Source: Cellvibrio sp.
GTDB lineage: Bacteria; Pseudomonadota; Gammaproteobacteria; Pseudomonadales; Cellvibrionaceae
Direction of reading: 5' to 3'
Assembly: GCA_016712405.1 (NCBI GenBank)
Contig: JADJRD010000001.1
Coordinates: 868,001 to 932,000, forward strand
DNA length: 64,000 nucleotides
Part shown: positions 1 through 8,536 of the stretch, in pieces
How positions within the stretch are numbered: the first letter of the stretch is position 1
Layout of the letters: every line of letters starts with the position of its first letter
Notes under the pieces: generated by a model
Told to the model about the DNA's origin: nothing
Databases searched by the model: none
The model's input: only the letters and a program-made list of their open reading frames with translations
Made by a program: the position numbers and the translations under genes

Positions 1-701
1 GTTTTGATATGACTCACCGTCCAGCGCTGCTCGGCTTCTTGCCAACCTTCTGAATGGCGACGATATTGGCCTGAATCCCGCACAATAATTTGTCGATGCT
101 TTCGCAAATCCTCATGATCGATCGCTCGACCTAACTGCTGCAAAGGGTGATCGGGGCTCGACACCCCACGCATAGTCACAGTGGCCAGCTTTTCACCCAT
201 AAAACCTATAGGCACCCTGCCCCCAATCGCCAAATCAACTTGTCGCTGTAAAAGCGCATCTTCAGTTCCACTTAACACCGACTCAAAAATTTCCACTCGC
301 GTATGGGGGTAATCGCGACTAAAGATTGCTAATGATTCTAATATTTTACGCGGTGGAATAATTAAATCTGCGGCGACACGAATTTGCGATTCCACCTGCT
401 GACTGGCGATGGCAGTTTGTTCCAGTCGATCTGCTTGCTCCAATAAAGCTTTCGCCTTGCGATACAAAACTTCGCCTGCGGGTGTTGGCACAGCTTTACG
501 CCCCTGCAACTGAAATACCTTAATCGTTAAGGCTTGCTCAAGTTGCGTGATGGCATAGGAAACTGTCGATTGGCTCTTATCAAGTAACTCCGCTGCTTTG
601 GCGTAACCACCGGCATCCACCACTGCAATCAGCGTACGCCATTGATCCAGGGTGACTTTATTTTCATTGAGGACCAGTGAACTGGCAGACTGTGAAGACA
701 T
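1..701 (-). CDS. LysR-family transcriptional regulator, 3' end beyond window
   Basis: The reading frame starts at an ATG complement at 699-701 and runs off the left edge without a stop, so only about 233 N-terminal residues are present. Residues about 15-75 form the LysR winged helix-turn-helix, with the family signature AAELLDKSQSTVSYAITQLE. The following part looks like the first half of the periplasmic-binding-like effector domain. It is divergent from the pirin gene, with 115 bases between them. LysR regulators often control the divergent gene, so pirin is the likely target (inference). The effector cannot be read from the sequence. Confidence 0.9.
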   Translation of the reverse strand, partial: MSSQSASSLVLNENKVTLDQWRTLIAVVDAGGYAKAAELLDKSQSTVSYAITQLEQALTIKVFQLQGRKAVPTPAGEVLYRKAKALLEQADRLEQTAIASQQVESQIRVAADLIIPPRKILESLAIFSRDYPHTRVEIFESVLSGTEDALLQRQVDLAIGGRVPIGFMGEKLATVTMRGVSSPDHPLQQLGRAIDHEDLRKHRQIIVRDSGQYRRHSEGWQEAEQRWTVSHIK

Positions 702-816
702 AATTTGGATTCATCCAATATTTCGATGCAATTCCCCCAACTATGTCGGTTTATTTTTCGCGGGTCAAAGGATTTAATGCCTTCATTCAAACGAATCCAT
801 AAAGAGGTGCCACTTA

Positions 817-1668
817 ATGAAACGCGAACTCGCCAATGTTATCCAAGGCCGTGAAACCAGCGACGGTGCAGGTGTCAAAATCAAGCGCAGTATTGGTCAA
901 CATCAACACACCAGACTGGATCCTTTTTTAATGCTGGACGAATTCGGCAGTCAATCCGCTGATGATTACATTGCCGGCTTTCCTTCACACCCACATCGCG
1001 GCTTTGAAACCGTGACCTATATGCTCGAAGGCCACATGCTGCATGAGGATCATATGGGCAACAAAGGTCATTTAAAAAACGGTGACGTGCAATGGATGAC
1101 TGCTGGGAAAGGAATTATTCACTCAGAAATGCCACAACAGGAAGAAGGCGTGATGCGTGGTTTTCAATTATGGATTAATTTACCCGCAGCCGAAAAAATG
1201 AAACCTGCGCATTATCGCGATATTCCGAGCGCAGAAATTCCTGTTGCTGATTTACCTCAGGGCGGCACCATCAAAGTGATTGCCAATCAGGCAACTATTA
1301 ACCATCAGATTATTGAAGGCCCTATTCAAGGTTTAACCACCGAAGCAATTTATTGGGATTTGCATTTACCGAAAGACAAGTCTTTCACTCATTCAATTCC
1401 CGAAAACCATCACTCGATGATTTACGTTTACGAAGGATCTGTCGCAATTGGGGATCAAAAAAGTCCACTGAAAAAAGGCAACGCGGGTGTATTAACAATA
1501 GGTGATCAATTGGATATTACTGCACTGGAAGCAGAGACTCGCTTTTTGGTTTTGTCCGGCAAACCGCTAAACGAATCGATTGCACAATACGGTCCATTTG
1601 TTATGAACACCAACGATGAAATCGAACAGGCGATTCGGGATTATCGTGCAGGGGTTTTAACCGATTAA
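817..1668 (+). CDS. Pirin family protein (bicupin)
   Basis: 283 aa, the usual pirin length. The N-terminal cupin carries the family signature HPHRGFETVTYML at about residues 58-70, followed by GDVQWMTAGKGIIHSEMP. The expected metal ligands are all present: His58, His60, His102 and Glu104. A second, C-terminal cupin follows (about 175-275). Family members are iron-binding redox sensors or quercetin 2,3-dioxygenases, and the substrate cannot be decided here. The AAAGAGGTG upstream of the ATG is a good ribosome binding site. The gene is divergent from a LysR gene and converges on the patatin-like gene with a 26-base gap. Confidence 0.9.
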   Translation: MKRELANVIQGRETSDGAGVKIKRSIGQHQHTRLDPFLMLDEFGSQSADDYIAGFPSHPHRGFETVTYMLEGHMLHEDHMGNKGHLKNGDVQWMTAGKGIIHSEMPQQEEGVMRGFQLWINLPAAEKMKPAHYRDIPSAEIPVADLPQGGTIKVIANQATINHQIIEGPIQGLTTEAIYWDLHLPKDKSFTHSIPENHHSMIYVYEGSVAIGDQKSPLKKGNAGVLTIGDQLDITALEAETRFLVLSGKPLNESIAQYGPFVMNTNDEIEQAIRDYRAGVLTD

Positions 1669-1694
1669 TTCCATAAATTGCACACCAGCTGTTT

Positions 1695-2519
1695 TCATTC
1701 AATCGCTTCCAAAACGGCTTGGTGGGTTTTGTTGACACGCATATTAGAAAAATTAAACGCGAGCATCGCATAATCAGCCAACAATTCAATATCGGGATAT
1801 TTCGTTCGGGTATTTTTTAAATAACACACCTTTCCAACAGTCGATTCTTTTTTGTAATTGAGATACACATGCTCTAAAGGTGGCTTAATTAATTCCCGTC
1901 GTAAATTTTTAAAACTGGGTGAAAATATAGCATCCCTAAAACTATGCTCACCATAAACAAACTCTCCATGAATATAGGGAATGGATACACAAGCACTGAC
2001 CACCTCCCACATTGCCATTTCAGGAAAGTTACGAGAAGAAATGCAGATGTTTTTGTCAGAAGCTGAACAATAAACCCAAAATTGTAAGTTTTCGTTAAAT
2101 GCACTGAGTGGCATATTCATGAAATCGTCTTCCCATAAATAGCGAATGGTTTCCTTAATCAATTGATTATCATACAAGGGTTTTTTGGGAAGCCCCCAGC
2201 GAGCAAAATGGGTCAGTGCTTTAAAAAACGAGGCATGGTGAATTTCTCTCACGCCCTTATCATACAAACGATAATTTTCTTTTTTCAGCTTTCCCAAACC
2301 CAGTGCGATAAAAATAAAATAGGCAAACGAACTTGCTGAAAGCACATTGACCCTATTCAACTGGTGAACATAATCCCACCCCAGGTTCAGTAAATGCAGC
2401 ACTTGGGATGAACCATTAGGCCCAGTTCCGCCAAGGGTTAAAATGGTTTGCTGTGGATCTTTTTGTTTAACGACACCCGCAATATTGCCATCCTGCGATC
2501 CAGTCATCTTTGCTGTCAT
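1695..2519 (-). CDS. Divergent patatin-like (phospholipase-fold) protein
   Basis: 274 aa. A glycine-rich stretch near the N-terminus (GGTGPNGSS, residues 30-38) looks like the patatin oxyanion loop. About 25 residues later LSASSF (60-65) stands where patatins have the G-x-S-x-G nucleophile elbow. FRDA further on could be the Asp of the Ser-Asp dyad. The elbow is not canonical, so catalysis is uncertain. The start codon overlaps the stop of the upstream methyltransferase by 4 bases (ATGA), which implies co-translation. A lipid- or acyl-directed role is plausible from the pairing, but the product is not identified. Alternative: an uncharacterised alpha/beta hydrolase-like protein. Confidence 0.5.
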   Translation of the reverse strand: MTAKMTGSQDGNIAGVVKQKDPQQTILTLGGTGPNGSSQVLHLLNLGWDYVHQLNRVNVLSASSFAYFIFIALGLGKLKKENYRLYDKGVREIHHASFFKALTHFARWGLPKKPLYDNQLIKETIRYLWEDDFMNMPLSAFNENLQFWVYCSASDKNICISSRNFPEMAMWEVVSACVSIPYIHGEFVYGEHSFRDAIFSPSFKNLRRELIKPPLEHVYLNYKKESTVGKVCYLKNTRTKYPDIELLADYAMLAFNFSNMRVNKTHQAVLEAIE

Positions 2520-3424
2520 GATTCACCATTCTTTTGAAAAACCAACATATGCTGACGAAAGACATCATGCCGAAAGCTCACCATAGTACAACGAAGATAT
2601 TTATAAAAATCATTAAAATGTTCTTCTGATGTGAGCCGCTTTAACTCAGACTCATGCCACTTTAAATTTTTAACCCAGTGATTCCCAACCGTTTCTTGAT
2701 AGTGCTTCATTGCAACCGGGACAATATTTTTCAAATAAAATCCATTGCTTAATCCAAAATCGATTTCTTCTTCCAGTAAACGATAATTACCGGTAAAACC
2801 ATAAACTTTATTAACGTGCACACCCAAGCCATCAGACCAATCTTTAAATCGTTCTTGCGTTAAATGTAATTCTTTATTGACGACTACACCTTTTGGCCTC
2901 AACAAAGAGTGACATTTTTTAAAAAAATCATTGAAATTATGCACATGCACTACAACTTCGTCAGTGAATATGGCATCAAAGCCTTTCTCATCGTGAAAAT
3001 TTTCCCAATGTGACTCTATAAAATCAGCTGAAACCTTATAAGACGCCGCACGTGTTGATGCATAAGGAATTTGCGCGGGTGTTACTGTTAATCCAACACC
3101 TGTGACACCATATTTGTGACAAAGATAGGTCAGTGGGCCACCCCAGCCACAACCTATATCCAGAATTCGTTTTCCCGGTGATAACCCCATCAACTGTGCA
3201 AAAATATCCAACTTGCGTTCTTGCGCCTGAGTCATTGAATCACCCGGCTTAAAAATAGAACAGGAATAGGTATTCCATGCTCCACCGGTGACTTTGATGA
3301 AAAATTCACTATCCACATCATAATGATAGGCAAGACGTTGAGTTTCTTCGTTGATCTCAAATTTATTGTATAAATTTTGTTTTTCAATCGGAGTAGCATT
3401 AATCAATGAATGTGCAGAAGTCAT
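2516..3424 (-). CDS. SAM-dependent methyltransferase, cyclopropane-fatty-acid-synthase-like
   Basis: 302 aa. The SAM-binding motif I is clear (ILDIGCGWGG, residues 87-96), and is followed by a CFA-synthase-like YGVTGVGLTVTPAQ segment. This Class I methyltransferase type acts on fatty acyl chains or small lipophilic metabolites. The characteristic bicarbonate-site residues of true CFA synthases are not evident and the protein is about 80 residues shorter, so cyclopropanation is not claimed. It is the first gene of a two-gene unit with the patatin-like protein (4-base overlap). The intergenic space upstream carries a mobile repeat. Confidence 0.75.
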   Translation of the reverse strand: MTSAHSLINATPIEKQNLYNKFEINEETQRLAYHYDVDSEFFIKVTGGAWNTYSCSIFKPGDSMTQAQERKLDIFAQLMGLSPGKRILDIGCGWGGPLTYLCHKYGVTGVGLTVTPAQIPYASTRAASYKVSADFIESHWENFHDEKGFDAIFTDEVVVHVHNFNDFFKKCHSLLRPKGVVVNKELHLTQERFKDWSDGLGVHVNKVYGFTGNYRLLEEEIDFGLSNGFYLKNIVPVAMKHYQETVGNHWVKNLKWHESELKRLTSEEHFNDFYKYLRCTMVSFRHDVFRQHMLVFQKNGES

Positions 3425-3559
3425 TATTTTAATTTCCTGATTAAATTAACTTTATTAAAAAGTGAAAGCACGATTGAAAACTCCCGCAATCGTGAGTGAA
3501 GCGAAAATATCACGCAAGTTAAAACAAAAGAAGGGAATTGTTCACAATTAATTTTCTGT

Positions 3560-3712
3560 GAGAGCTTTGCACGAATCAGACTTTACCGTCATTCCTGCGA
3601 ACGCAGGAATCCAGCTGTTGAAAAATATCAATGAAATCAAAGACTGGATCCCTGCCTTCGCAGGGATGACGATGCGAAATTAAATAAAAATGTATTCGTG
3701 CAAAGGTCTCTC
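3560..3712. repeat. MITE-like element, copy 1 (153 bp)
   Basis: The element begins GAGAGCTTTGCACGAAT and ends ATTCGTGCAAAGGTCTCTC, which are inverted repeats of each other. Inside is a second inverted pair (CGTCATTCCTGCG and CGCAGGGATGACG around the centre), so the whole unit can fold into a cruciform. The bases TGT lie directly on both sides, compatible with a 3-bp target duplication. A second copy of exactly the same length is at 33761-33913. It has no coding capacity. The rest of the 3425-3864 gap shows nothing else I can name. Confidence 0.75.
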
Positions 3713-3864
3713 TGTATTTTTATTGAAATAATGATTAGAGTGTTGCGCTCAGCGATGTCGCCAAAATTAACAAAGATGATTTTGTTGCAATCCGGGTTAA
3801 CTATTTCTAGCTAACCCACTAGTTTCGAGTCATTAACTATTTCGACCTATTAAAATTTTTTGAG

Positions 3865-5013
3865 TTATTTTTTAAGTTTAAAAGGCACGTTCCAAGTTGT
3901 ATAGGTTCCTGCACGCCATAACCATTCCAGTGGGCCGTAACGAAAATTTTTGAACCACCAAACTGCTATAAATATTTGCATTATCCACAAGGCAATTCCC
4001 AACAGGACACTATTGGTTTGCCCAATGAAAGACCACCCACCCAAACCAAAACCGTAATAGAGGGGCACACAAATTAATGATTGGCTAACATAAACACTGA
4101 GAGTCATCCGACCAGGCATTGCTAAATAACGCAGAATTTTTTGCAAAAAAGTGTGGTAGAGAATAATAAATAACAAGACACTGGCGAAGGTTAATACTAA
4201 ATTTTTGTAAGCATCAAAGATACCAAGATATAAACCATGAGTTTTGGGGTTATGCGGAATGCTGGCAATTAAATCTTCACTAAAATGCAGCGCAATATAA
4301 GCCACCACTACACAAACCAAACTAATATGAAATGTATTTTTCTTTTGCTCATAAGACGACAAAAAATGTAATCTGGCCAACACAAAACCTAACATACTCA
4401 AACCACAAATCGTCCAAAGACGACCGCTTTCCCACATAAACAACCATTTTCTAGCATCGCCCTGAAAACTATTAATGGCAATAAGGTCTGTGAAACTACC
4501 CTCAGCATAAGTGCGCAGTACTTCAGGAAACATCAGGAAAAACGGCTGTGAGTATTGAATGTCGGATTGATTGATAAAGGCGATCAATCCCCATGCAGGA
4601 AGCTGCAACAAAAACAACACACCAATAATGAATATTGTTCGATTGGATGCAGACCAAAGCGGAATTAACAACAATCCACAAATTGCCAAAACTTGCAAAA
4701 TGTCACCACCGTAAATCAAGCCATGCAATGTCCCCAACACAAACAACAGAATTAATCGCCATAAGAATCGCAGACGAAAATCTACGCCCTTGACCATATG
4801 ATTATTCAAAATAATGTAAAAACTGACACCAAAGAGCAAGGCAAACATGGCATAAGCTTTACCACCGAAAATGGCAAACATAGCGGTATTAAGTGCATGC
4901 GGAATGGGATCCAGCCAATAGACTTCGTAGTACTCCACCATGTGGATTAAAAACAATCCCATCAAAGCATAACCACGCAACGCGTCAATGACTTCAATTC
5001 GTTGATTATTCAT
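3865..5013 (-). CDS. DUF418 (YeiB-like) integral membrane protein
   Basis: 382 aa from the ATG at 5013, chosen over a start 42 bases upstream because a GGGGAA ribosome site sits 5 bases before it. The N-terminus MNNQRIEVIDALRGYALMGL is typical of the DUF418/heparan N-acetyltransferase-like superfamily, with about 9-10 hydrophobic segments. The C-terminal part contains the conserved GPLEWLWR motif of DUF418. Function of the family is unknown; acyl or small-molecule transfer across the membrane has been suggested. It is a single gene with no evident operon partner. Confidence 0.8.
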   Translation of the reverse strand: MNNQRIEVIDALRGYALMGLFLIHMVEYYEVYWLDPIPHALNTAMFAIFGGKAYAMFALLFGVSFYIILNNHMVKGVDFRLRFLWRLILLFVLGTLHGLIYGGDILQVLAICGLLLIPLWSASNRTIFIIGVLFLLQLPAWGLIAFINQSDIQYSQPFFLMFPEVLRTYAEGSFTDLIAINSFQGDARKWLFMWESGRLWTICGLSMLGFVLARLHFLSSYEQKKNTFHISLVCVVVAYIALHFSEDLIASIPHNPKTHGLYLGIFDAYKNLVLTFASVLLFIILYHTFLQKILRYLAMPGRMTLSVYVSQSLICVPLYYGFGLGGWSFIGQTNSVLLGIALWIMQIFIAVWWFKNFRYGPLEWLWRAGTYTTWNVPFKLKK

Positions 5014-5190
5014 TATTGTTCCCCGCTGAAGATGAATGCTTACTCTATCGATCATTCCGCTGCTGCGTCAAGGCGAGTCATGCTTAAACTTCTCATAACA
5101 ACCCACTCAACGCACAGGCATTAAAAAACTAGCGCCCTCTCGCCGGTTGCTATTCCTTCTAAAAGCATCAAAGATCACTGAATTCTTTCT

Positions 5191-5204
5191 TGGATCTCGA
5201 TCAA
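5191..5204. promoter_or_regulatory. FNR/ANR-type box upstream of ferredoxin
   Basis: TGGATCTCGATCAA matches 9 of 10 defined positions of the FNR consensus TTGAT-N4-ATCAA. It lies in the 369-base gap before the ferredoxin gene, with a possible -10 (TATGCT) at 5221-5226. Anaerobic control of the ferredoxin is inferred. The rest of the gap shows no gene. Confidence 0.5.
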
Positions 5205-5382
5205 AACTTTCTCTTTGTAGTATGCTATCGAACGAATATCCACACGGACGTGAAGCAATTGTCGAGCTACACCCATGAATCTGCAATTATCATTCGGCTT
5301 GATATATTTCTCAGTAATAACAGACCAGCTTTATTGAAAAAATAAAGCTATAACCTACCTAGTTCTCAGTAGAAAAATCCTG

Positions 5383-5598
5383 ATGAAAAAAATGTTAGTT
5401 AAGATTGATGACTCTTGCATCAATTGCGATATGTGCGTACCGGAATGCCCAACCGAAGCAATCCATCTTGGTGCTCAACATTACGAAATAGATCAAAGCA
5501 TCTGCATTCAATGCGAAGGCTTTTATCATTCACCGACCTGTATAGATGTTTGTCCATTAGGTTCAGTTGCATTCACACCCATTAATAAATCCGTCTAA
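5383..5598 (+). CDS. YfhL-like 2[4Fe-4S] ferredoxin
   Basis: 71 aa with two iron-sulfur motifs. The first is CINCDMCVPECP (C-x2-C-x2-C-x3-C-P) at about residues 13-24. The second begins CIQCEG and continues with the insertion typical of the Alvin/YfhL group before CIDVCP. It is a soluble small electron carrier. An FNR-type box about 180 bases upstream and the nitrate/nitrite genes downstream suggest a role in anaerobic electron transfer (inference). Confidence 0.88.
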   Translation: MKKMLVKIDDSCINCDMCVPECPTEAIHLGAQHYEIDQSICIQCEGFYHSPTCIDVCPLGSVAFTPINKSV

Positions 5599-5743
5599 AA
5601 ATAACCCCATACCCCCATTTTCAATGCACACAATTAGTGCGCACATGTGGGGCGTGTCGCACCAAAGCAAAACTTCTCTGTTATTGCGCATGAAAGGCAA
5701 CTGGAATTTTTTTGACTAACCTAATGATATTCCTAGAAAAAAA

Positions 5744-5749
5744 TATAAT
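5744..5749 (+). promoter_or_regulatory. Possible -10 element of the FNT gene
   Basis: A perfect TATAAT lies 50 bases before the FNT start codon in AT-rich sequence. A TTGACT is present at 5712-5717, but the 26-base spacing is too long for a sigma-70 pair, so an activator may be needed. Confidence 0.3.
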
Positions 5750-5798
5750 GGTATAACGCTTGCAAAACTGGTAGCTCCTTAAATAACGAGATCACACC

Positions 5799-6605
5799 AT
5801 GTCTTATTTAGCTCCATCTGAATTTGCTACCAAAATGGTAGATGCAGGCGAATCAAAAGTCTTTATGTCAACCCGCGACACCCTGATTCGCGCCTATATG
5901 GCCGGCGCGATATTAGCGCTCGCGGCGGTATTTGCTGTCACCATTGCAGTACAAACAGGCATTTTTTTACTAGGTGCCATTTTGTTTCCTGTTGGTTTTT
6001 GCATGTTGTATTTAATGGGTTTTGATTTACTGACCGGTGTATTTGTATTGACACCTTTAGCGCTATTAGACAAGCGACCTGGCGTTACAATCAGTGGCGT
6101 TTTACGCAACTGGGGTTTGGTATTTATTGGTAACTTTGCCGGTGCATTAACCGTTGCGGTGATGATGGCGTTTGTTTTTACTTATGGATTTAATGCTGAC
6201 GCAGGCCCTATAGCTGCAAAAGTCGCGAGCATTGGTGAGTCGCGTACGCTCGGTTATTCCAAATATGGTTTTGATGGTTGGATGACTATTTTTATTCGTG
6301 GAATGCTGTGTAACTGGATGGTGTCTTTGGGCGTCGTTGGCGCTATGATCTCAACAACCGTTAGCGGTAAAGTGATTGCGATGTGGATGCCAATATTTTT
6401 GTTCTTTTTTATGGGCTTCGAGCACTCTGTTGTCAATATGTTTCTATTTCCGTTTGCGATTATCATGGGCGGTAATTTTTCAGTTGCCGATTATTTAATT
6501 TGGAATGAAATCCCAACAGCATTAGGTAATTTAGTAGGCGGATTGGCATTTACAGGATTAACACTTTATTCAACCCATGTGCGTACGGCAAAAAAACGTC
6601 AGTAA
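5799..6605 (+). CDS. Formate/nitrite transporter family (FNT) channel, NirC/FocA-like
   Basis: 268 aa with six hydrophobic segments and the FNT signature GFEHSVVNMF at about residues 206-215. FNT proteins are pentameric channels for formate, nitrite or related anions in the inner membrane. The nitrate-respiration setting favours nitrite (inference); sequence alone does not separate NirC from FocA. A strong terminator follows, and then the phosphatase-kinase gene. This pairing recalls Pseudomonas nitrate/nitrite loci, where a related kinase sits next to a transporter gene. Confidence 0.88.
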   Translation: MSYLAPSEFATKMVDAGESKVFMSTRDTLIRAYMAGAILALAAVFAVTIAVQTGIFLLGAILFPVGFCMLYLMGFDLLTGVFVLTPLALLDKRPGVTISGVLRNWGLVFIGNFAGALTVAVMMAFVFTYGFNADAGPIAAKVASIGESRTLGYSKYGFDGWMTIFIRGMLCNWMVSLGVVGAMISTTVSGKVIAMWMPIFLFFFMGFEHSVVNMFLFPFAIIMGGNFSVADYLIWNEIPTALGNLVGGLAFTGLTLYSTHVRTAKKRQ

Positions 6606-6624
6606 CGTAAATTCATACGCTGAT

Positions 6625-6655
6625 AAAAATAGCCTTCTATGAAGGCTATTTTTTT
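6625..6655 (+). terminator. Rho-independent terminator after FNT gene
   Basis: AATAGCCTTC and GAAGGCTATT form a 10-bp stem with a 3-base loop (TAT), followed by a T tract. It begins 20 bases after the FNT stop codon. Confidence 0.85.
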
Positions 6656-6675
6656 ATATTCAAGGTAACCCGTGT

Positions 6676-8412
6676 ATGCTAAAAGAATTACAAGTATCTA
6701 TTGCTGCCTTTTCTGACAAAGGTCGAAAACAACACAACCAGGATTTTTATGGAGCAAAAATTCCCAGTGATTACCTGTTATCTTTAAAAGGGGTTGCTAT
6801 TGCAATGGCCGACGGCATTAGCAGTAGTGATGTCAGCCATATTGCGAGCCAGTTAGCTGTTAATAATTTTTTAGATGATTATTACTGCACAGCAGAATCC
6901 TGGTCTGTGAAAAAATCAGCAGAACAAGTTATTAACGCGATAAATTCATGGCTCTATACGCAAACCCGTCGAGGCCCTCACCGCTATGAAAAAGACAAAG
7001 GTTATGTATGTACGTTTAGTAGTGTCATTTTAAAAAATAGAACGGCGCACATCTTTCATCTTGGTGATACACGCGTCTATAAAATCAACACTCAGGGAAT
7101 TGAACAACTGACCCACGACCATCGACTCTGGATTAGCAATGAACAAAGCTGCCTAAGCAGAGCACTCGGCATGGATGATGATTGCAATCTTGAATATTTG
7201 CATTTACCTGTTAAAAAAGGTGATTTTTTTATGCAGGCAACCGATGGCATCTATGAGTTTGTGGATGCTGATTTTATTAAAACTACGATTCTGGAGCATG
7301 CACACAAACTGGATGAGGCTGCAAAAATAATTTATCAAAAAGCATATGATAACAACAGCAATGATAATTTGAGCGTGCAGATACTAGCCATCCGGGAATT
7401 ACCTGAAGACAATATCCAGGACGTAAAACAAAAAGCCAATCAACTGCCTATTCCACCGGCATTAACAGCCAGAATGGAGTTTGATGGCTATACCATATTG
7501 CGAGAAATTCACACCAATAATCGCAGTCGAATTTATTTAGCGGAAGATAATGACACCAAACTTAAAGTCGCCATTAAAGTACTCTCAACAGAGTTGATGC
7601 AAAACGATGCAGAAATAGAAAATTTCTTGATGGAGGAATGGGTTGCTCGTCGAGTTCAATCCCCTCATGTTCTCAAGGCTTCATTACCTGAAAGAAAGCG
7701 CAACTATCTTTATACTCTTTTTGAGTTCATTGAAGGACAAACTCTTGCACAATGGGCAACTGACAATCCGAAACCAAAACTGGAAACCGTGCGCGGTTTA
7801 ATCGAACAAATCGCTAAAGGGTTAAACGCGTTTCATCGGATGGAAATGCTACACCAGGACTTACGACCCGAAAATATTATGATCGATCATCAAGGCACAG
7901 TAAAAATTATCGATTTTGGATCAGTCAGCATTGCAGGAATTGAAGAGACCGAAAAAGATACTCCCTTAACTTATTTAAAAGGCACTGCACTCTACAGTGC
8001 GCCAGAGTATTTTTTGGGTGAACCCGGAACCACTCAATCGGATCTATTTTCTATCGGTGTTATTACCTATTTCCTGTTATCAGGAAAATATCCTTATGGA
8101 ACCGAAGTCTCAAAAACAAAAACCCTCTCTGCACAAAAAAAATTAAACTATCAAAGCTTGTGGGATGAAAACAGGGAAATGCCCAAATGGATAGATTCCG
8201 CAATCAGCAAAGCCGTTCACCCAGTTCCCTACAAACGACACGATGAGATATTTGAATTTGTGCATGATTTACGACATCCCAATCAATCGTTTCTCAACAA
8301 AACAAAACCTGCATTGATGGAGAAAAATCCTGTTGCGGCATGGCAAACAATTTCCCTCATATTATTCATTACGGTCATTGTATTAGCCTACAAACTCTCC
8401 ACGGGTTCGTGA
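6676..8412 (+). CDS. Fused PP2C-type phosphatase and Ser/Thr protein kinase, C-terminal membrane anchor
   Basis: 578 aa. Residues 1-245 are a PP2C phosphatase with its metal-site motifs: KQHNQD, MADGIS, LGDTRVYK, ATDGIYEF and SNDN. Residues about 270-530 are a Hanks-type kinase with VAIKVL (lysine), HQDLRPEN (catalytic loop, HRD changed to HQD), IDFGSV (DFG) and SAPE (APE). The glycine loop is weak. One hydrophobic segment (about 555-573) ends the protein and probably anchors it in the inner membrane. Both enzymes look active, so it may act on and reset its own target. Similar proteins accompany nitrate/nitrite transport genes in Pseudomonas. Its substrate is unknown. Confidence 0.88.
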   Translation: MLKELQVSIAAFSDKGRKQHNQDFYGAKIPSDYLLSLKGVAIAMADGISSSDVSHIASQLAVNNFLDDYYCTAESWSVKKSAEQVINAINSWLYTQTRRGPHRYEKDKGYVCTFSSVILKNRTAHIFHLGDTRVYKINTQGIEQLTHDHRLWISNEQSCLSRALGMDDDCNLEYLHLPVKKGDFFMQATDGIYEFVDADFIKTTILEHAHKLDEAAKIIYQKAYDNNSNDNLSVQILAIRELPEDNIQDVKQKANQLPIPPALTARMEFDGYTILREIHTNNRSRIYLAEDNDTKLKVAIKVLSTELMQNDAEIENFLMEEWVARRVQSPHVLKASLPERKRNYLYTLFEFIEGQTLAQWATDNPKPKLETVRGLIEQIAKGLNAFHRMEMLHQDLRPENIMIDHQGTVKIIDFGSVSIAGIEETEKDTPLTYLKGTALYSAPEYFLGEPGTTQSDLFSIGVITYFLLSGKYPYGTEVSKTKTLSAQKKLNYQSLWDENREMPKWIDSAISKAVHPVPYKRHDEIFEFVHDLRHPNQSFLNKTKPALMEKNPVAAWQTISLILFITVIVLAYKLSTGS

Positions 8413-8449
8413 AAACGACAACTGAATCTTACGAATTTTGCACCGAATA

Positions 8450-8487
8450 AAATCTTGGCCTTACTGGATGTAAAGCCAAGATCTTTT
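8450..8487. terminator. Terminator between convergent genes
   Basis: AAATCTTGGC pairs with GCCAAGAT around a loop of about 17 bases and is followed by CTTTTTAA on the plus strand. It lies between the kinase gene and the heme lipoprotein gene, which converge here, and could serve both. Confidence 0.65.
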
Positions 8488-8536
8488 TAATAGAGGCAGG
8501 GATGCTTAAATACTCTTGCCCTTACGCTGACTAAGA

